Of a stretch of DNA of 64,000 nt, positions 47,108 to 60,005 are shown piece by piece. Every line of letters starts with the position of its first letter. Position 1 is the first letter of the stretch. Origin of the DNA: Beroe forskalii (Eukaryota; Ctenophora; Nuda; Beroida; Beroidae). Location: assembly GCA_011033025.1 (NCBI GenBank), contig WFMF01000017.1, positions 682,001-746,000 on the forward strand. Direction: 5' to 3'. The position numbers were made by a program, and so were the translations under genes. The notes beneath the pieces were generated by a model. The model did no database searches. It saw nothing but the letters and a program-made list of their open reading frames with translations, and was not told where the DNA came from.

Positions 47108-47626
47108 ATGGCAGAGCGGATGGAAATCGCAAAATCCTTCTACAACTCAATCAAGAATGAATTCGGAACTGAGCAATACTTTGACCTCAACCTGAAAGCA
47201 GATCATGCAAAGCGTCTGGCTCAGTTCCGCACCAGCTCTCACAAGTATAAGATTGAGACTGGGAGATATGGAAACAAGAGGCACTCCATTGTCAACAGGA
47301 TCTGCCCACACTGCATCGCATCTGAAGAAACGATAAGAGACCTGAGCCTTCTGCCATTCTTTGAGCCTATCATGGAAGACAGATGCATGTTCTTCAGTCA
47401 TGCCCCTGTATGACAAAGAGCAGAATAAACTCAGCCAGAACATCCAGAAGATCATCACATCAGGGTCAAAAGAAGCTCTCCAGAACATCTTCATGGACTC
47501 CAAAGCCACTCGTGAGCTGGCACGATATCTATCACGTTGTCATCGCCTGCGATTTCCAAAGACAGACGAGAAGGATGGGTCACCCAAAGACATCGCCACT
47601 CCAATCTGTTCGACCGGACCTCAATA
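47108..47626 (+). pseudogene. LINE reverse transcriptase C-terminal fragment, unit 1
   Basis: Encodes HKYKIETGRYG, RICPHC and, in a second frame from 47361, the continuation to NIFMDSKATRELARYLSRC. The pattern L.IETGRY...R.CP.C....EDE.H.L..CP.Y...R is a common C-terminal zinc-knuckle region of LINE reverse transcriptases. The frame breaks near 47360 and again around the CP.Y motif, and no polymerase domain precedes it. Confidence 0.75.
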
Positions 47627-48292
47627 AGGACTTTTGGACTACTCTCTGTGAAGCTATTCTTTGAGTGTGCAAATATTCGTAATGTGTGCAATTATTCTTG
47701 ACACCACTCCGGAGTCATTGACATCACTCTTCAATCCTTGGCATCACTCCAAATCCTTGATATCAATCTTTATCCTTGACATCACTCCTTATCCTTGACA
47801 TAACTCTTCATCCTTGACACCCATCCACAATCCTTGACACCACTACAATCCTTGACACCACTACAATCCTTGACACCACTACAAACTCTTTGACATCACT
47901 CTTTATCCTTGACATCATAATTCCTTATCCTTGACGTCACGCTTTATCCTTGACACCACCCTACAATCCTTGACTCCACTCAACAATCCTTGGCATCACT
48001 CCACAATCCTTGACATCACTCTACAATCCTTGACACCACTCTTTATCCTTGACATCACTCCTTATCATTGGCACCACCCCACAACCTTGACACCACTCCA
48101 AAATCCTTGAAATCACTCTTTATCCTTGACACCACTCCACAATCCTTGGCATCACTTCACAATCCTTGACACCGCTCCACAATCCTTGACGCCACTCCTT
48201 ATCCTTGATTCCTTGACGTCACTTCTTATCCTTGACAAGTTGACACCTTAAAAATGCTTTCAAAATGAGTAACTCTTGAATGGCACTCTTGA

Positions 48293-48813
48293 ATGGAGCG
48301 GATGGAAAATCGCAAATTGTCCTTCTACAACTCAATCAAGAATGAATTCGGAACTGAGCAATACTTTGACCTCAACCTGAAAGCAGATCATGCAAAGCGT
48401 CTGGCTCAGTTCCGCACCAGCTCTCACAAGTATAAGATTGAGACTGGGAGATATGGAAACAAGAGGCACTCCATTGTCAACAGGATCTGCCCACACTGCA
48501 TCGCATCTGAAGAAACGATAAGAGACCTGAGCTCTCTGCCATTCTTGAGCCTATCATGGAAGACGAGATGCATGTTCTTCAGTCATGCCCCCTGTATGAC
48601 AAAGAGCGGAATAAACTCAGCCAGAACATCCAGAAAATCATCACATCAGGGTCAAAAGAAGCTCTCCAGAACATCTTCATGGACTCCAAAGCCACTCGTG
48701 AGCTGGCACGATATCTATCACGTTGTCATGGCCTGCGATTTCCAAAGACAGACGAGAAGGATGGGTCACCCAAAGACATCGCCACTCCAATCTGTTCGAC
48801 CGGACCTCAATAA
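48293..48813 (+). pseudogene. LINE reverse transcriptase C-terminal fragment, unit 2
   Basis: A near-identical copy of 47108-47626 with one main frame change near 48545. From 48556 it reads MEDEMHVLQSCPLYDKERNK and ends ICSTGPQ. The Cys/His pattern CPHC...H.LQSC is complete here. Carried with its minisatellite as a tandem unit, not as an independent insertion. Confidence 0.78.
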
Positions 48814-48860
48814 GGACTTTTGGACTACTCTCTGTGAAGCTATTCTTTGAGTGTGCAAAT

Positions 48861-50280
48861 ATTCGTAATGTGTGCAATTAAGGGAACTTTTGGGTTACAG
48901 TTTGGTTTTTCTCTTAGCCGTGCGTTTGTATCTTTTGAGTGCATTGTGACCGTCTGATTTTCAGTGTGTGAGTGTGTGTGAGTAGTGAGTGTTGGTTCCA
49001 CGCTGTCTGTGTACCTTTTTACTTTGTGTAACTTTGTGTAGTTGACATGTTGATTTGTTTATTTCCTTTACCCTATTTTGTAAATATTCTTAATTTGACT
49101 AAATATGTGGGGACAATTTTATTTGTATTTGATGGATTTTGTTTTAACTCTCAATTTTTATGTGGGGACATTCTTGTCTGATTCTAACGTGTAATTTTGA
49201 ATTTTTTACTGCCTTCTACATGTTGCTCTCTTTTGAATTTGTATGTGTGTTTAGAAATGCTTATTTAATTGATTGGTTATATATTTTTTAAATTATTTAA
49301 GATTTAGTAGACCTTTAGAAACTTTATTCAAATTCATTCATGTATATCTCGTCCAAACAGAAGTGTTAGTGCTTCTCTGGACTAGTTATGTTTAATTCCT
49401 GTTTAATTCCGGATACGAATTTTTGAAATCCTTATTCTTTTTGATTTATGAAATTTTGCAAAGGTGTCGATGTAAAAATCCATAAATTGGCCGCTTTTTA
49501 TCCAATTTGAAAATGATTTTGCGAGGATATTCATACCTTCAATTGGTGTGATTCAAATCATTAAGATTTGACCACCACAACTTGAGTTATGATCGTTCCA
49601 CGATAATGCACAAAAATCATTTTTTGCTGTGACGGTTTTCAAAAGATACAAGTTTCAATCAGTTATTCATTCTATGATGAAATTAAGATGAATGACTTTC
49701 TAACGTGAAATCGTCTGGAAATTATCCCTCAACCATTCATTTTGAGTTCATTATTACGGTTTTTGCTATAGGCTCTAATACAAGTGCAAATCATTTTGAT
49801 ACACCCTAAGTATTTAAATTGAGAGTCGGCTGTGTATTTGAGTCTGCTAGGTGATTCGACGCATCTTAAGGAAGGGACATTATATTGTAAAATTGGTAAA
49901 AGTCGGTAAATCGGTAAGAAATTACCGATTTTTACTGATTTTACTGATTTTTAGCCGTAATAGTAATATCTCTAAAATTTTCGTTATTAATTCATATGGC
50001 GTTGTCTGACTCGGTATCCAATATTTTTTTAAGGAGTCAACCGTGGTTATTGCGAAAATTAATGTTAAGTAGCTAATTATGCTGATGATTGGTGTTACAA
50101 CCATGAAACTAAAGTATTGTATCATTGTGTATAACTCGCTCCTTATTCCATTAGTAGAGCACTTTCAAGTGGATTGTATCCTCTGAACTTGTATTCTAAT
50201 ATATTTTATATTTATTTCATCATTAATAACATTAGATAAAGTGAATTTCACAAACCAATAAGTAAAAATTCATGTTTTTA
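48861..50280. other. Intergenic, no gene seen
   Basis: AT-rich, T-rich sequence without supported ORFs. 49890-49960 has short repeats of TAAAATCGGTAA and TTTTACTGATTT forming a weak hairpin (AAATTGGTAAAAGTCGGTAA against TTACCGATTTTTACTGATTT). Confidence 0.4.
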
Positions 50281-50294
50281 ACCTGCCCAAATTT

Positions 50295-50720
50295 CTTCTC
50301 TCTCGAATTTCTCTCCCGAATTTCTCTCCCGAATTTCTCTCCCAAACATCTTCTTTGTTGCATCTAAAAGCTGATGTGTAAAATAACGTACACTGACTTA
50401 CACACAAAACGCTTTTCTACACTCTAAGACAACATTTCAGCACTTTTTTCGCAGTTTTAGTCGCATTTTTGACTCTCTTTGTGGTGTTTTTGACACTTTT
50501 TGGCGCGTTTTTGACGCTTTTTGACGCTTTTTGGCGCGTTTTTTTACCATTTTTTGACACGATTTGTCGCTTTTTTGGACGCTTTTTGTCGCGTTTTGAC
50601 ACTTTTTGACACTTTTTGTCGCTTTTTTGGACGCTTTTTGTCGCGTTTTAACACTTTTTGACGCTTTTTGTCGCCTTTTTGGACGCTTTTTGACACTTTC
50701 TGGACATTTTTCGTGCACAC
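50295..50720. repeat. Two short tandem arrays
   Basis: 50300-50345 repeats TCTCTCCCGAATT three to four times. 50455-50700 repeats a loose 10-16 bp unit around TTTTTGACGCTTTTTGTCGC. Lysine-rich reverse-strand ORFs across it are artefacts. The second array ends about 40 bp before the duplicated Rab3 block begins. Confidence 0.8.
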
Positions 50721-50885
50721 TTTAACCGAAATTGACGTATTTGTCGCCGTCCCCCTAGAAATGTATGTACTGCCTTGGACAGGCAATAGACATTAGACCG
50801 TAATCGACAAGTTGCCAATTAATTGGTTTTAATTGGTTTGAGGAACTAATTAGTTCTGCACAGTAGATTTTTTATATTATAACAG

Positions 50886-52404
50886 GTAGAACAGCACAGC
50901 TTCGGCAATGCTCAGATTCTGATTGTAGCTAACAAGAGTGACCTTGAAGATCAGAGAGCAGTCGCCACTCAGAGAGGGAAAGTAAGTGGACCCATAATTT
51001 CAGAGATATTAGATAATTGTTCGATAATTACTCATTTTTAATGCACGAACTAACTTTTGCATCTTACGTATCTAGCTTTAATATCTTGTGTCCAGAGAAC
51101 TTTGTAACCCAAGTACATTTAATGAGCATCAACAAAATATTTCCCAAATAGATATTTCACCAATGACAACGAATAAATTTTGCAAAATGCTGTATGCTCA
51201 GCAGTCATGTACCCCATTAAAACTTCTGGCATTTCAAAAATTTCTAAATACCTACTTTTATGATATAATATACCCATAAGGTACTTCTTATACAATTTAC
51301 TTATATATAAGACATAATGTTATTTAGTACATTTAGTAACATTGGAAATTGAAATATACCAACTTGAAGAAGTTGGAGAGTTAAATTAATGTTACATTCT
51401 ATTAAATTCTACTCGGAATCCATCCACTAGGATCTGGCTGATGAACATGGCTACGAGTTTTTCGAAGCAAGCGCCAAAACTGCTGAAAGTGTGCAATCAA
51501 CATTCCATGCGCTTGTCAGCGCAATCTGTATCCAGGTAATCATAACGTCACCAACCCACCATTCTACACCATGATATTGACATGGTGAAAGGATGGATCT
51601 ATCATACCCAATACCGGAAACATCCCTGATTGTTCTCAATCATTAGGTATTGTAACTTAGGATGATTTCATACTTTCATACATTCGCTGCTAGATTTTAA
51701 GTTTGGGCCTTTTTTATTTTTAATTAATATTTGAAATACTTGATTTGAACAAAGATCAATGATCGTAGCTGCCGAAAACCCTCTTTTTAGGCACACACTC
51801 TCATGGCCTTTTTTAGAACTGTGCCCTTCAAACCCTCCTCATTGCCCCTCGGCTGAAACATAGGTACATCAAGGGCTATTTAGATCGATTTGGAAAACAT
51901 AACTGCAATATTGTTGATCAATGCATGTTTTGGGTGGTCGTCAATGGAAAATGACTCACGGTATCCTAGGAAAAATGAGGAAAAATGTACCCATACTATT
52001 GACAAGAGATATCCAAGATTCAATAATTTGGATAAACGGGCTATACTCTACGGATTTGAGATGTGCCAGTTACGTCATCTGTGTAACATTTGTCATTGCT
52101 AGGTGACGTCACATGACCTACAAATCTTTATTCGGCCAAGTATAATACTAATGATAAGCATTACTCACGATTGCACCCTTTGGGATGAGATTGGGATCAA
52201 AAACTGCCATCCGAACGATTTTCCTGAGGCCAGCAGCTATTTCATTGATCCATTATTACTATATTAATAGGTATGTGCCGCCTGTTTGAGATATAATCCT
52301 CTCTCCTTTAGATGGCAGACAGTGTGAATGCATTGCCAGACTCGCAAGACACCATCCCAATTGACAAGGGCGGCTCGCAATCAGATTCCTCTTGTTTCTG
52401 CTAA
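50886..52404 (+). pseudogene. RAB3: Rab3 exons 4-6 only (partial copy)
   Basis: Exons at 50886-50981, 51431-51535 and 52312-52404 keep frame, GT-AG sites and all coding motifs (NKSD, EASAK, C-terminal CFC). Exons 1-3, with the P-loop and switch regions, are absent: similarity stops at about 50760, where unrelated tandem repeats begin. On this sequence alone it cannot encode a GTPase. If the block is a misplaced haplotype, these are simply the other allele's last exons. Intron 4 is only about 450 bp here and probably shows the state before the copy 1 insertions. Confidence 0.88.
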
Positions 52405-52802
52405 TTGAACATCAACATATTCCCTTTCCTGATTGTAGAATCATGGACTCACAAACCGTAATATTACTGTATAGTTGTGACCCTTACTCAAGAACAAACT
52501 TAGTAAGAACTGATTTCAAAACAAACTGGATGAGGATCACACGAAAGATTTGAAACGTTGTTTTCTATGAACTTAATATTCAATAAGTGGTGAGACAACA
52601 GTTGCATCGATATTAATGATTATCAAAAAGTCTTGTCTCTTTTTGTGGTAAATATTGGAGTACCTATAAAAACTTCAAAACACGATCTGGTGTTTACTGA
52701 AACAGTGAAACACGTTCGTTTGCATTCTTATTTGTAAATTTTAATTTTTTTAAATGTAATATTAAACAATTTAAGGCAGATCACCATGAAGATCGAAGGT
52801 GA

Positions 52803-54008
52803 TCTTTAATTGACGTATATATTCAGTTGGACGTACAATAAATTGAACGAAGTCATTAATGCAATTTTTGTTACTGGGGTAGGGGTGCAACGTAACGAAA
52901 TTACGAAATATTTACATAGGATTTGAATATGAATCAAAATATATTGCAGATTTTGCGATTTAATGTCAATTGTCAAGGACACATAACAGTAACTAAGAAG
53001 AACTCAAAACAATGGTTTTATAATCCAAAGTTCTGATTCGGAGAAAAGATGGGCAACAAATTTGAATCCAATCTCATTGAAATCAAAATTGTACGCATTT
53101 TCATCTGTTTTTAACCCACTCCTAACTTTAATTGGACGTATAGTCAGTTGGACGTACAATAAATTGAACGAAGTCATTGATGCAATTTTTTGTTGCTGGG
53201 GGTAGGGGTGCAACGTAACGAAATTACAAAATATTAACATAGGATTTGAATATAAATGAAAAATATTGCAGATTTTGCGATCGTTAATTAACGTCGAGGA
53301 CACAACATTAAATAAGAAGAACTCAAGAACAATGGCCGTTTTCTAATCCAAAGTTCAGATTCGGAGAAAAGATGGGCAACAAATTTGAATCCAAGCTCAC
53401 TGAAATCAAAATTTTCCGCATTTTCATCTGTGTAGAACCCACTTCTAACTTGAGTAATTATAAATTCCTCCTTCTGTCGGATCCTCACAGCCAACCATCG
53501 AAACTACAAATATCTTCATACGAAACAATTATCGCTGATTTTCACAATGGAACAAATTGTTCAACTCTTACCTTTTCTCCTACAATAGTGATTAGAGTTG
53601 ATATGCTTCTGTCGTAAACTTTTTACCAAACTCGAAAATTCCATTGAGAACGTAAATACGTAAATTATGACTTTAAACAGTTGAAACGTTTCCAAAGTAC
53701 ACAGTAGCGAAATGGCAGATGCTTCGTTAAAATGCACGTGCAGTTTAGCGCGCGCAATCACCAATAACCATAGCAACGCGCGCAACTGGTGAATTTAACC
53801 TAGAACGCGATCTTCTTTTTAGGGTGAATTTTTCGGACTTTCGAAGTTATTTACGAAAAATCTAAAGCCTAAATCAAAATTCTGGCCATGCTATCTTTTA
53901 AGTTTATCCATTTTCTACCGCCTTGCAAAAAATCGCGGCTTTTTAGCTCCTTTTGTGTCAGTTATTCAAGAACAAACGTAGAAGTGCCTCTTTCCTTTAT
54001 ATTAAAGA
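52803..54008. mobile_element. 1.2 kb TIR element (copy 2), downstream of Rab3 exons
   Basis: The same element as at 25969-27196, bounded by TCTTTAAT and ATTAAAGA, but located after the last Rab3 exon. It replaces about 300 bp present in block copy 1 (28753-29058). It holds the same two ~330 bp internal tandem units (from about 52808 and 53130). The open frames 53004-53303 and 53288-53494 are translations of these repeated units. Confidence 0.75.
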
Positions 54009-54669
54009 TTAATGTCGTATGACACTTACTAAGTCGTAGGCCAATAATATTTTGATATTTGGAGGTTAATTTGACCTTTTCAATTCTTAAAAAATCAATT
54101 GAATTATTGAATTATTGAATTATTAATTAATTTTGCTTGATTCCCTCTTTAATCAGTTAATCTGTGCTAATAATTCGATTGTTATCAGTGGTTGATGCTT
54201 ATCTTGGACTTTGCTTCTGTTTCCTATAATATTGAAACAGAATACAGTATTGTAAAATTATTACAATAATAACTTAAGTTAATAATCATAATGATGAATA
54301 TCTTTAATGATGCATTGTACTATGCAATTGGAAGTTTTGAGTTATTAATTAATTATTGATATTTATTATTAATTAATTATTAATTTATTTTGTTATTGGA
54401 TCACATTAATAACATATTAGTTGAACATTACATAAGCTTTGATAATTTGAATGATATATCTAATACTAAGTATTTCGAATTTTTCTTTTAAATGAATTAG
54501 AAATGAATCTCCAGTAATAATTGAATTTGTTTTCTGTCATTCGCTGTTTCATTCTTGAGATACGTAGAAAAATAGATCGTTTTTAAGTTTATGAAATTGA
54601 GTTTTGAAAGCATTTGCAATTTGCATACTATGCCTTGTCATATGGCACAGCGCATCCTAGGAAGCACAC

Positions 54670-54671
<2 letters not shown>

Positions 54672-54701
<30 letters not shown>

Positions 54702-54859
54702 CATACATACATACATACATACATACATACATACATACATACATACATACATACATACATACATACATACATACATACATACATACATACATACATACAT
54801 ACATACATACATACATACATACATACATACATACATACATACATACATACATACATACT
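54672..54859. repeat. (TACA)n microsatellite, long allele
   Basis: A pure CATA tetranucleotide run of about 47 units; the allele at 29719-29791 is under half that length and interrupted. All overlapping YIHT/MYVC ORFs are artefacts. Confidence 0.98.
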
Positions 54860-55614
54860 ATATACTGATCAATAATGTAGTGATATGACGTCAAAGCTTC
54901 CCATTGTTCCCAGAGAATCAGAATTCTGAAAATATTTTATATAGATTGATTATAGCGTCAGTGATCAAACAACTGTAGATCAAGTACAGTACTGGTGACA
55001 GTGCTCGAACCAATAATTGCAATAAGCTTGTCCATAAATCATATCTATATTTGAAACCCATAAAAGCTTGGTGCTAGTCTATGATAAAGTCTTGCAATAT
55101 CAAAATTGATTTCTTATGAAAAGACCTGTAGCAATGATTCAAAATTTCAAACCATTCCTTATAATAGAGTCAAATCTGGGCCAGAATAGCTCAAAATCGG
55201 AACAAATTCTACACCAAGCGATTTTGACTGTTTTCCATAGTTTTTTGCCCAAAAAATCGATCTAGCAACTTTCCAGGACTTTCCGGGGTGGAGAAAGTGC
55301 CGAAAAATCGATTTTTAATTGATGCGCAGCTGACTGATCTATGAAAAATCGTAACTTGGCTCAGGAAGGTCGTAGAGACTTCGTTTTGGGCTTAAAAGAA
55401 GCGCAATGGCCATATTTATATACGACTTGTAAATAAACATATGCCCTTAAATGCTCAGGAAAAGAGTTATGGGCGAAAAACTGATTTTTGGGCACACGCG
55501 ATACATTGCGGAGGCGATTTTTGTATCTCAGCTCAGGAAGGTCGTAGAGACTTCGTTTTGGGCTGAAAAGAAGCGCAATGGCCATGTTTATATACAACTT
55601 ATTGATAAACATAT

Positions 55615-57584
55615 CGTCACCTTCAAATCAAAAGGTGATAACTCGAGTTATCACCTTTTCAAAAAAACCTTACCAAGTGATTCAGAATCTCATTGCGCAC
55701 CCGTGAGTGAAATTTTGAAGTGATTTGAGCAAAATCAGCAACAAAATTTTTTTAGAAAGTTTTGCCAAAAAGTTATAACCCGAGTTATTACCTCCTAAAA
55801 ATAATTTGAAATAATAAAATAAATTTTATAGGGCTATAACTCAACATATCACCTTTAGTAACGAATAAAACAGTCCAAAATTCCGAAAAAAGGTTATAAC
55901 TCCAGTTATAACCCTATTTTTGAAAGATTGTTTGCTTTTTCTATTAATTTTCAGGTTATAACTTGAGTTATAACCCAGTTTAGTAATTTTTCACATATTT
56001 AGGTTTCTCAATTTGAGAAATAAGAAATTGTAAGAATGTTTTTAAGTACTATAATGTGCCTCTGTTGTATCAAAAGATTCGTCTAGGAAATCTAAAAATA
56101 CCTATTATAGTAATTTCAGAGTAGGTACTAACAGTATATGGAAGTTTTTGACGTGCTTTCGTGAGCATTGGTCAGCAATAATATAGAGAAGTATCGAGGT
56201 GAAACATTTCTTTTCAGTGCCAACAGTTCATTTTTGACAACTTGGAGTATGACATAGTTATGCATTTTCCAAATTATTTCCATTATTATGTCACCCATTT
56301 GTTTTAAAATTGAGTACCTGTAAACAATGCTGTAGTGATTGATGATTAGGGTACTATTGCTCTATTACTAAAATATTTTTGCCTTATTTGGAATCTGCAA
56401 GTTAGGAAATTACTAATAGGAAATTCAAGGAGCCACGATTTCATTTCTACGATGAATGGATGATTTGCTGATTTGGAGGATTTTTTCTGATTTAATCAAT
56501 TGGAATGACATATAGGTTGTAATAATAAGATGACCACAGTGGTATTAACCATGATCAGAACCACATATCTGACCGAAAACACACGATTTTATCCCTATGG
56601 TTGTCAGTTTGTTAAATAAAATAAAATGTTAATTTCTGGCCATTCTTCACAAAAAACAAAGTAACAAGTAAAACTTGATAGATGTAAAGTGGTATTTTTG
56701 TGACTGATAAAAGGAATGTGTAAATCCTCAATAAAGCACGGAGTTTGCTCAAGACGTCATGATGATATTGTTAATTTAGATGGTGTTTAGTGTTTCTACT
56801 TCCATACTTTCTGAATAGTTTGAAATATGTAATTTCAAGCAGACATGACATGTCAAAGCTTTATGCTAGTATGGTACATAGTACTACCGAAAAGTAGTTT
56901 GATGAACTCACACAAATAGCTAAATAGCAGCCACAATTTGAGTTGAAACTTAATACTTTAATAAGGATTTTAGGGTACAAAATAATTGTGAACAGTATCA
57001 TGAAAGGGGCTAAATGAAAATTAATAGGGCTTTCTTTCTTAAAATCACTACAAAGGCGCTAAAAATCGTGAAATTTCGTAATGATGTCATTAAATTTCAT
57101 GAAACTTTATAATTTTAGTGTTTTTGAAAATAAAATAAGAACCGAAGAAAATAACAAAAAGGATGTCGTCTTCAAATATCAGTTTTAAATAATTCAAGAA
57201 CATTTTGATATCTTGAAATTATGGAATTTAAAGGCAATAAGGTGATAACTCAATATAATATGTGATAATACTGCTGTCTTTAGTAGGAGAAAAAAGTAAT
57301 TCAAAGGTTATAATTAGAGATATCACCTCTTCAAATCATTTTTAAAATTAAAGTTTCGACCAAAGGTGATAACTGTCAACTTTTCAATTAATTAATTAAT
57401 TGTAATTAATTGGGTGGACATCGGGAGGAGTGAAAACATTATCTGATCATACTACATTATTACATACTATTCAAAAAACCATAAGTTGAGAACATTTGAC
57501 CATTAGTTTTGAAGAAAATTAGTTTTTTTCGATTATCTCAAAACTATACTTTTCAAGTTATCACCTTTTGATTTGAAGGTGACG
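55615..57584. mobile_element. Nested 2 kb element with ATAT target duplication
   Basis: Terminal inverted repeats of at least 28 bp, starting CGTCACCTTCAAATCAAAAG, sit at both ends, flanked by ATAT (55611-55614 and 57585-57588). The unoccupied sequence AAACATATGCCCT is preserved elsewhere in the host element (55437-55449 and, complemented, near 60430), and the host's sequence resumes after 57588. The interior is AT-rich with many TTATAACTCGAGTTATAA-type palindromes and no coding domain. Confidence 0.88.
55624..55975. repeat. Cluster of TTATAACTNNAGTTATAA palindromes
   Basis: GGTGATAACTCGAGTTATCACC (55634-55655), GTTATAACCCGAGTTATTAC (about 55771), GTTATAACTCCAGTTATAAC (about 55893) and GGTTATAACTTGAGTTATAA (about 55951) recur at 60-140 bp spacing. 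The half-site is GTTATAACT or GTGATAACT, also present near 57300-57370. Could be transposase binding sites; inferred only from the repetition. Confidence 0.65.
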
Positions 57585-57699
57585 ATATGCCTTAAAATGC
57601 TCAGGAACAGAGTTATGGGCGAAAAACTGATTTTTGGGCACAAGTGATACATAGCGGAGGCGATTTTTGTATCTCAGCTCAGGAAGGTCGATCCTTTAG

Positions 57700-59060
57700 G
57701 ACACGTCGATCTGCAAAACTTCACTAAGTATCTTAGCAGAAAATGGTCATGGTCGGTTTAATCAACCTGGCCGGTGACAGCCATGTAAAGCACACAGACT
57801 TCCCTAAACACTTCTACACTAGTCCAAGGGTGTGAACTCCTGGGCGGTTTAGAGACCACCCGACTGTTGGGTTATATCCAGAGCTGAGAGCAGAACCCAG
57901 TCATGGATCACACAGGTCTGGGATTCCACTAGTGCCCCTGGCTTCAAACAGACTGCAAAGCAAATCGACTAATCGAGGCATGCCTTCAGATTAGGTCAGC
58001 TATCAGCCAAAAGTGCCTATCTACCACCTCCCTCCGACTAATGATGCACGGGATGGTCTACAGCAATAGTCTGTAAACATAGAGTCCCTTCTGTTTTGGA
58101 TAGAGCTTCAGCCAGGTACAAAAGGGCATAAACCCAGACAAAGATTTAGTGGCTCTTTGGAGACCAAATAAGAAGTAGGTATTACTTATTATACCCCTCC
58201 CAAGCTTGTTTTAGTGACCGTGTAAGTTTGGTTATACGGTCTCCACTGAATTACAGTGCAAAATAGGTAAAAAATGAAATTTGATTTTATAAAGGAGCAC
58301 TCAATAATCTACTTAAGCATTGAATCCGGACGAGGGTCGTCAGACCCGAGTGGAAAAATAATGTTGTTTACTGCGGTATACGGTCACCACTTCGACATGT
58401 AACCGCTTATTATACACACTGCAAGACTTCACTCCAACTCTGGACTTGAACTTTGACACAATTTCTTGAGAAATTCTATGCAAGAACAGCCTATTATCCA
58501 AATGAGTCACAACTAGATGCGTGGTGTGCAGGCATCTTCTGTCCAATACCTACCTCGGCTTTCAGGGTGTTTAACCTGGTAAAAACCCCGAAAGTTCAAC
58601 ACCTCTATTCCATATCTATGAAGTAAGGCTCGATTCAGAGACCTGGTGAGCTGGTCGTCCAATTCCTGGCCCTGCTCATTGTGCTAAGGGTGAAGATTAT
58701 TACCTTCAAAACACCTACGCAGCCACACAGTTCACTCAACCGAGTGTACGGGAAACAGTGCAGGAAAATTAAATCGAGGAGTTGAACATTTGAATATTTT
58801 GGATAGTATGCCATACATATTAACAGCTCATCTATAATTGATATAAGATCTGGTTATGGAGTGACCATAACCAGATGAGTAAATCATTTAGTTTACTTTT
58901 GCTAAGCAGTAAGTTTGTCAGCGGTAAAGCCCAACAGAGCATCAAGAGGCTAAATTCTCATGAAAACATAATGATCCATCAATGACCCCTGAGTCCTAGC
59001 TCTACGACCTGTATTATATGGCGGATACCCAAAAAGTCCATTGTACTGCTTTCTGGCCTT
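57700..59060. other. Interior of the 5.5 kb element, no recognised gene
   Basis: Higher GC than the surroundings. No ORF above about 70 codons has a domain. GACGAGGGTCGTCAGACCCGAGTGG at 58330-58353 is the complement of a piece of the 1133-1455 repeat. An intron-containing transposase gene could be hidden here, but I see no conserved motif. Confidence 0.4.
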
Positions 59061-59075
59061 GGATTTTAATATAAA

Positions 59076-60005
59076 ATACATAGACACGGTGCGCGAAGGG
59101 ATCTATTTCAGATAGAACCCGCTACGCGGGTTCTATCTGATAGAATGATACGAGTGCACGAGTTTTCATTCTTTGTGTAATCCCGAGACGAAGTCGAGGG
59201 GTTACACTTAAATAGACTCTGAGAGCACCGTGTCTATGTATTATAGATGAGTCCGGGTTATTGCATGAGAGTCTAAAAACACAACTAATGGAAAGAACTG
59301 GTAACACAATTGGCAGAACAAGCATTTCAGCTTTTCAAGAGATTCAGTGCTTTGATTGGCTGATTTGAAACTTTGCAGTATTGACTTGAGGATGGCAGGA
59401 GAAGGATGGTTCATGAACAGAAATAAGTCTATGAATTAAACAGGAGTATGTTTCAAAGAGGACTATTGTACGATAACAAATGCAACAACAAAAACAATAT
59501 CAATCAAAGAATCAAAACAACAAACACAATATCGACGAATATTAGGGCATTACGATAATCTGCAGGAGCATGCAAAAGAGGTAAATTGACCTCTTCTCGC
59601 CGTGTTAACAAGTAAAGCAGAGCCAGAACGGCGAAACGAAACAGAAATTAAGTGCAAAAACTGTGTATGAGAGAATGAGAAACCGTTTGCTGAAGGATAT
59701 TGCTCCGAAACCAGTGGCACGTGCGCGCGCGCGCAACACGTGACCTTGATTTGGTACAGTAACAGTGGCACGTGTGCGAGTCACGTGGGACGGTAATTAC
59801 ATGTTTAGAGAGATTCTCGTGGGAACGAAACATTTGGTATACATGTTGCGAGTAAGAGTGCATGTTGTTTGAAAGGAGTACAATACACTGAAACTATGTG
59901 ATAGAGACAGTGAATGTATTTGATAGAGGGATTATGCCAGCGTGTCTATCGCTCTATTTTTTATCCTCCGCTGGCTAAATCCTCACGCAATAACCCAGAC
60001 GAATC
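59076..60005. mobile_element. 0.93 kb repeat flanked by TATAAA (copy 1)
   Basis: Starts ATACATAGACACGGTGCGCG and ends CCCAGACGAATC, between TATAAA at 59070-59075 and 60006-60011. Closely similar throughout to 60842-61783. It contains hairpins: GATAGAACCCGC.TACGCGGGTTCTATC near 59113, and the first 17 bases return inverted at about 59227. It is nested in the 5.5 kb element. Confidence 0.8.

Larger units (their letters stand above)
46430..48860. repeat. 1.2 kb tandem duplication: minisatellite plus LINE fragment, two units
   Basis: Unit 1 (about 46430-47693) and unit 2 (about 47694-48860) have the same order: a 16-18 bp minisatellite (ATCCTTGACACCACTC and variants with CATCACTC, CACAATCC), then a LINE RT C-terminus, ending GTGTGCAAATATTCGTAATG. 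Unit 1's minisatellite differs by many single-base losses. The two units share variant order, for example CTTTATCCTTGACATCATAA, so they were duplicated as a whole. Confidence 0.88.

Noticed and set aside
50417..50786. Lysine-rich reverse-strand ORFs resembling a histone-like tail
   Set aside because: Produced by a short TTTTTGACGC-type tandem repeat; three frames give similar Lys/Ser-rich text.
54591..54894. YIHT / MYVC repeat ORFs
   Set aside because: Translations of the CATA microsatellite on both strands.
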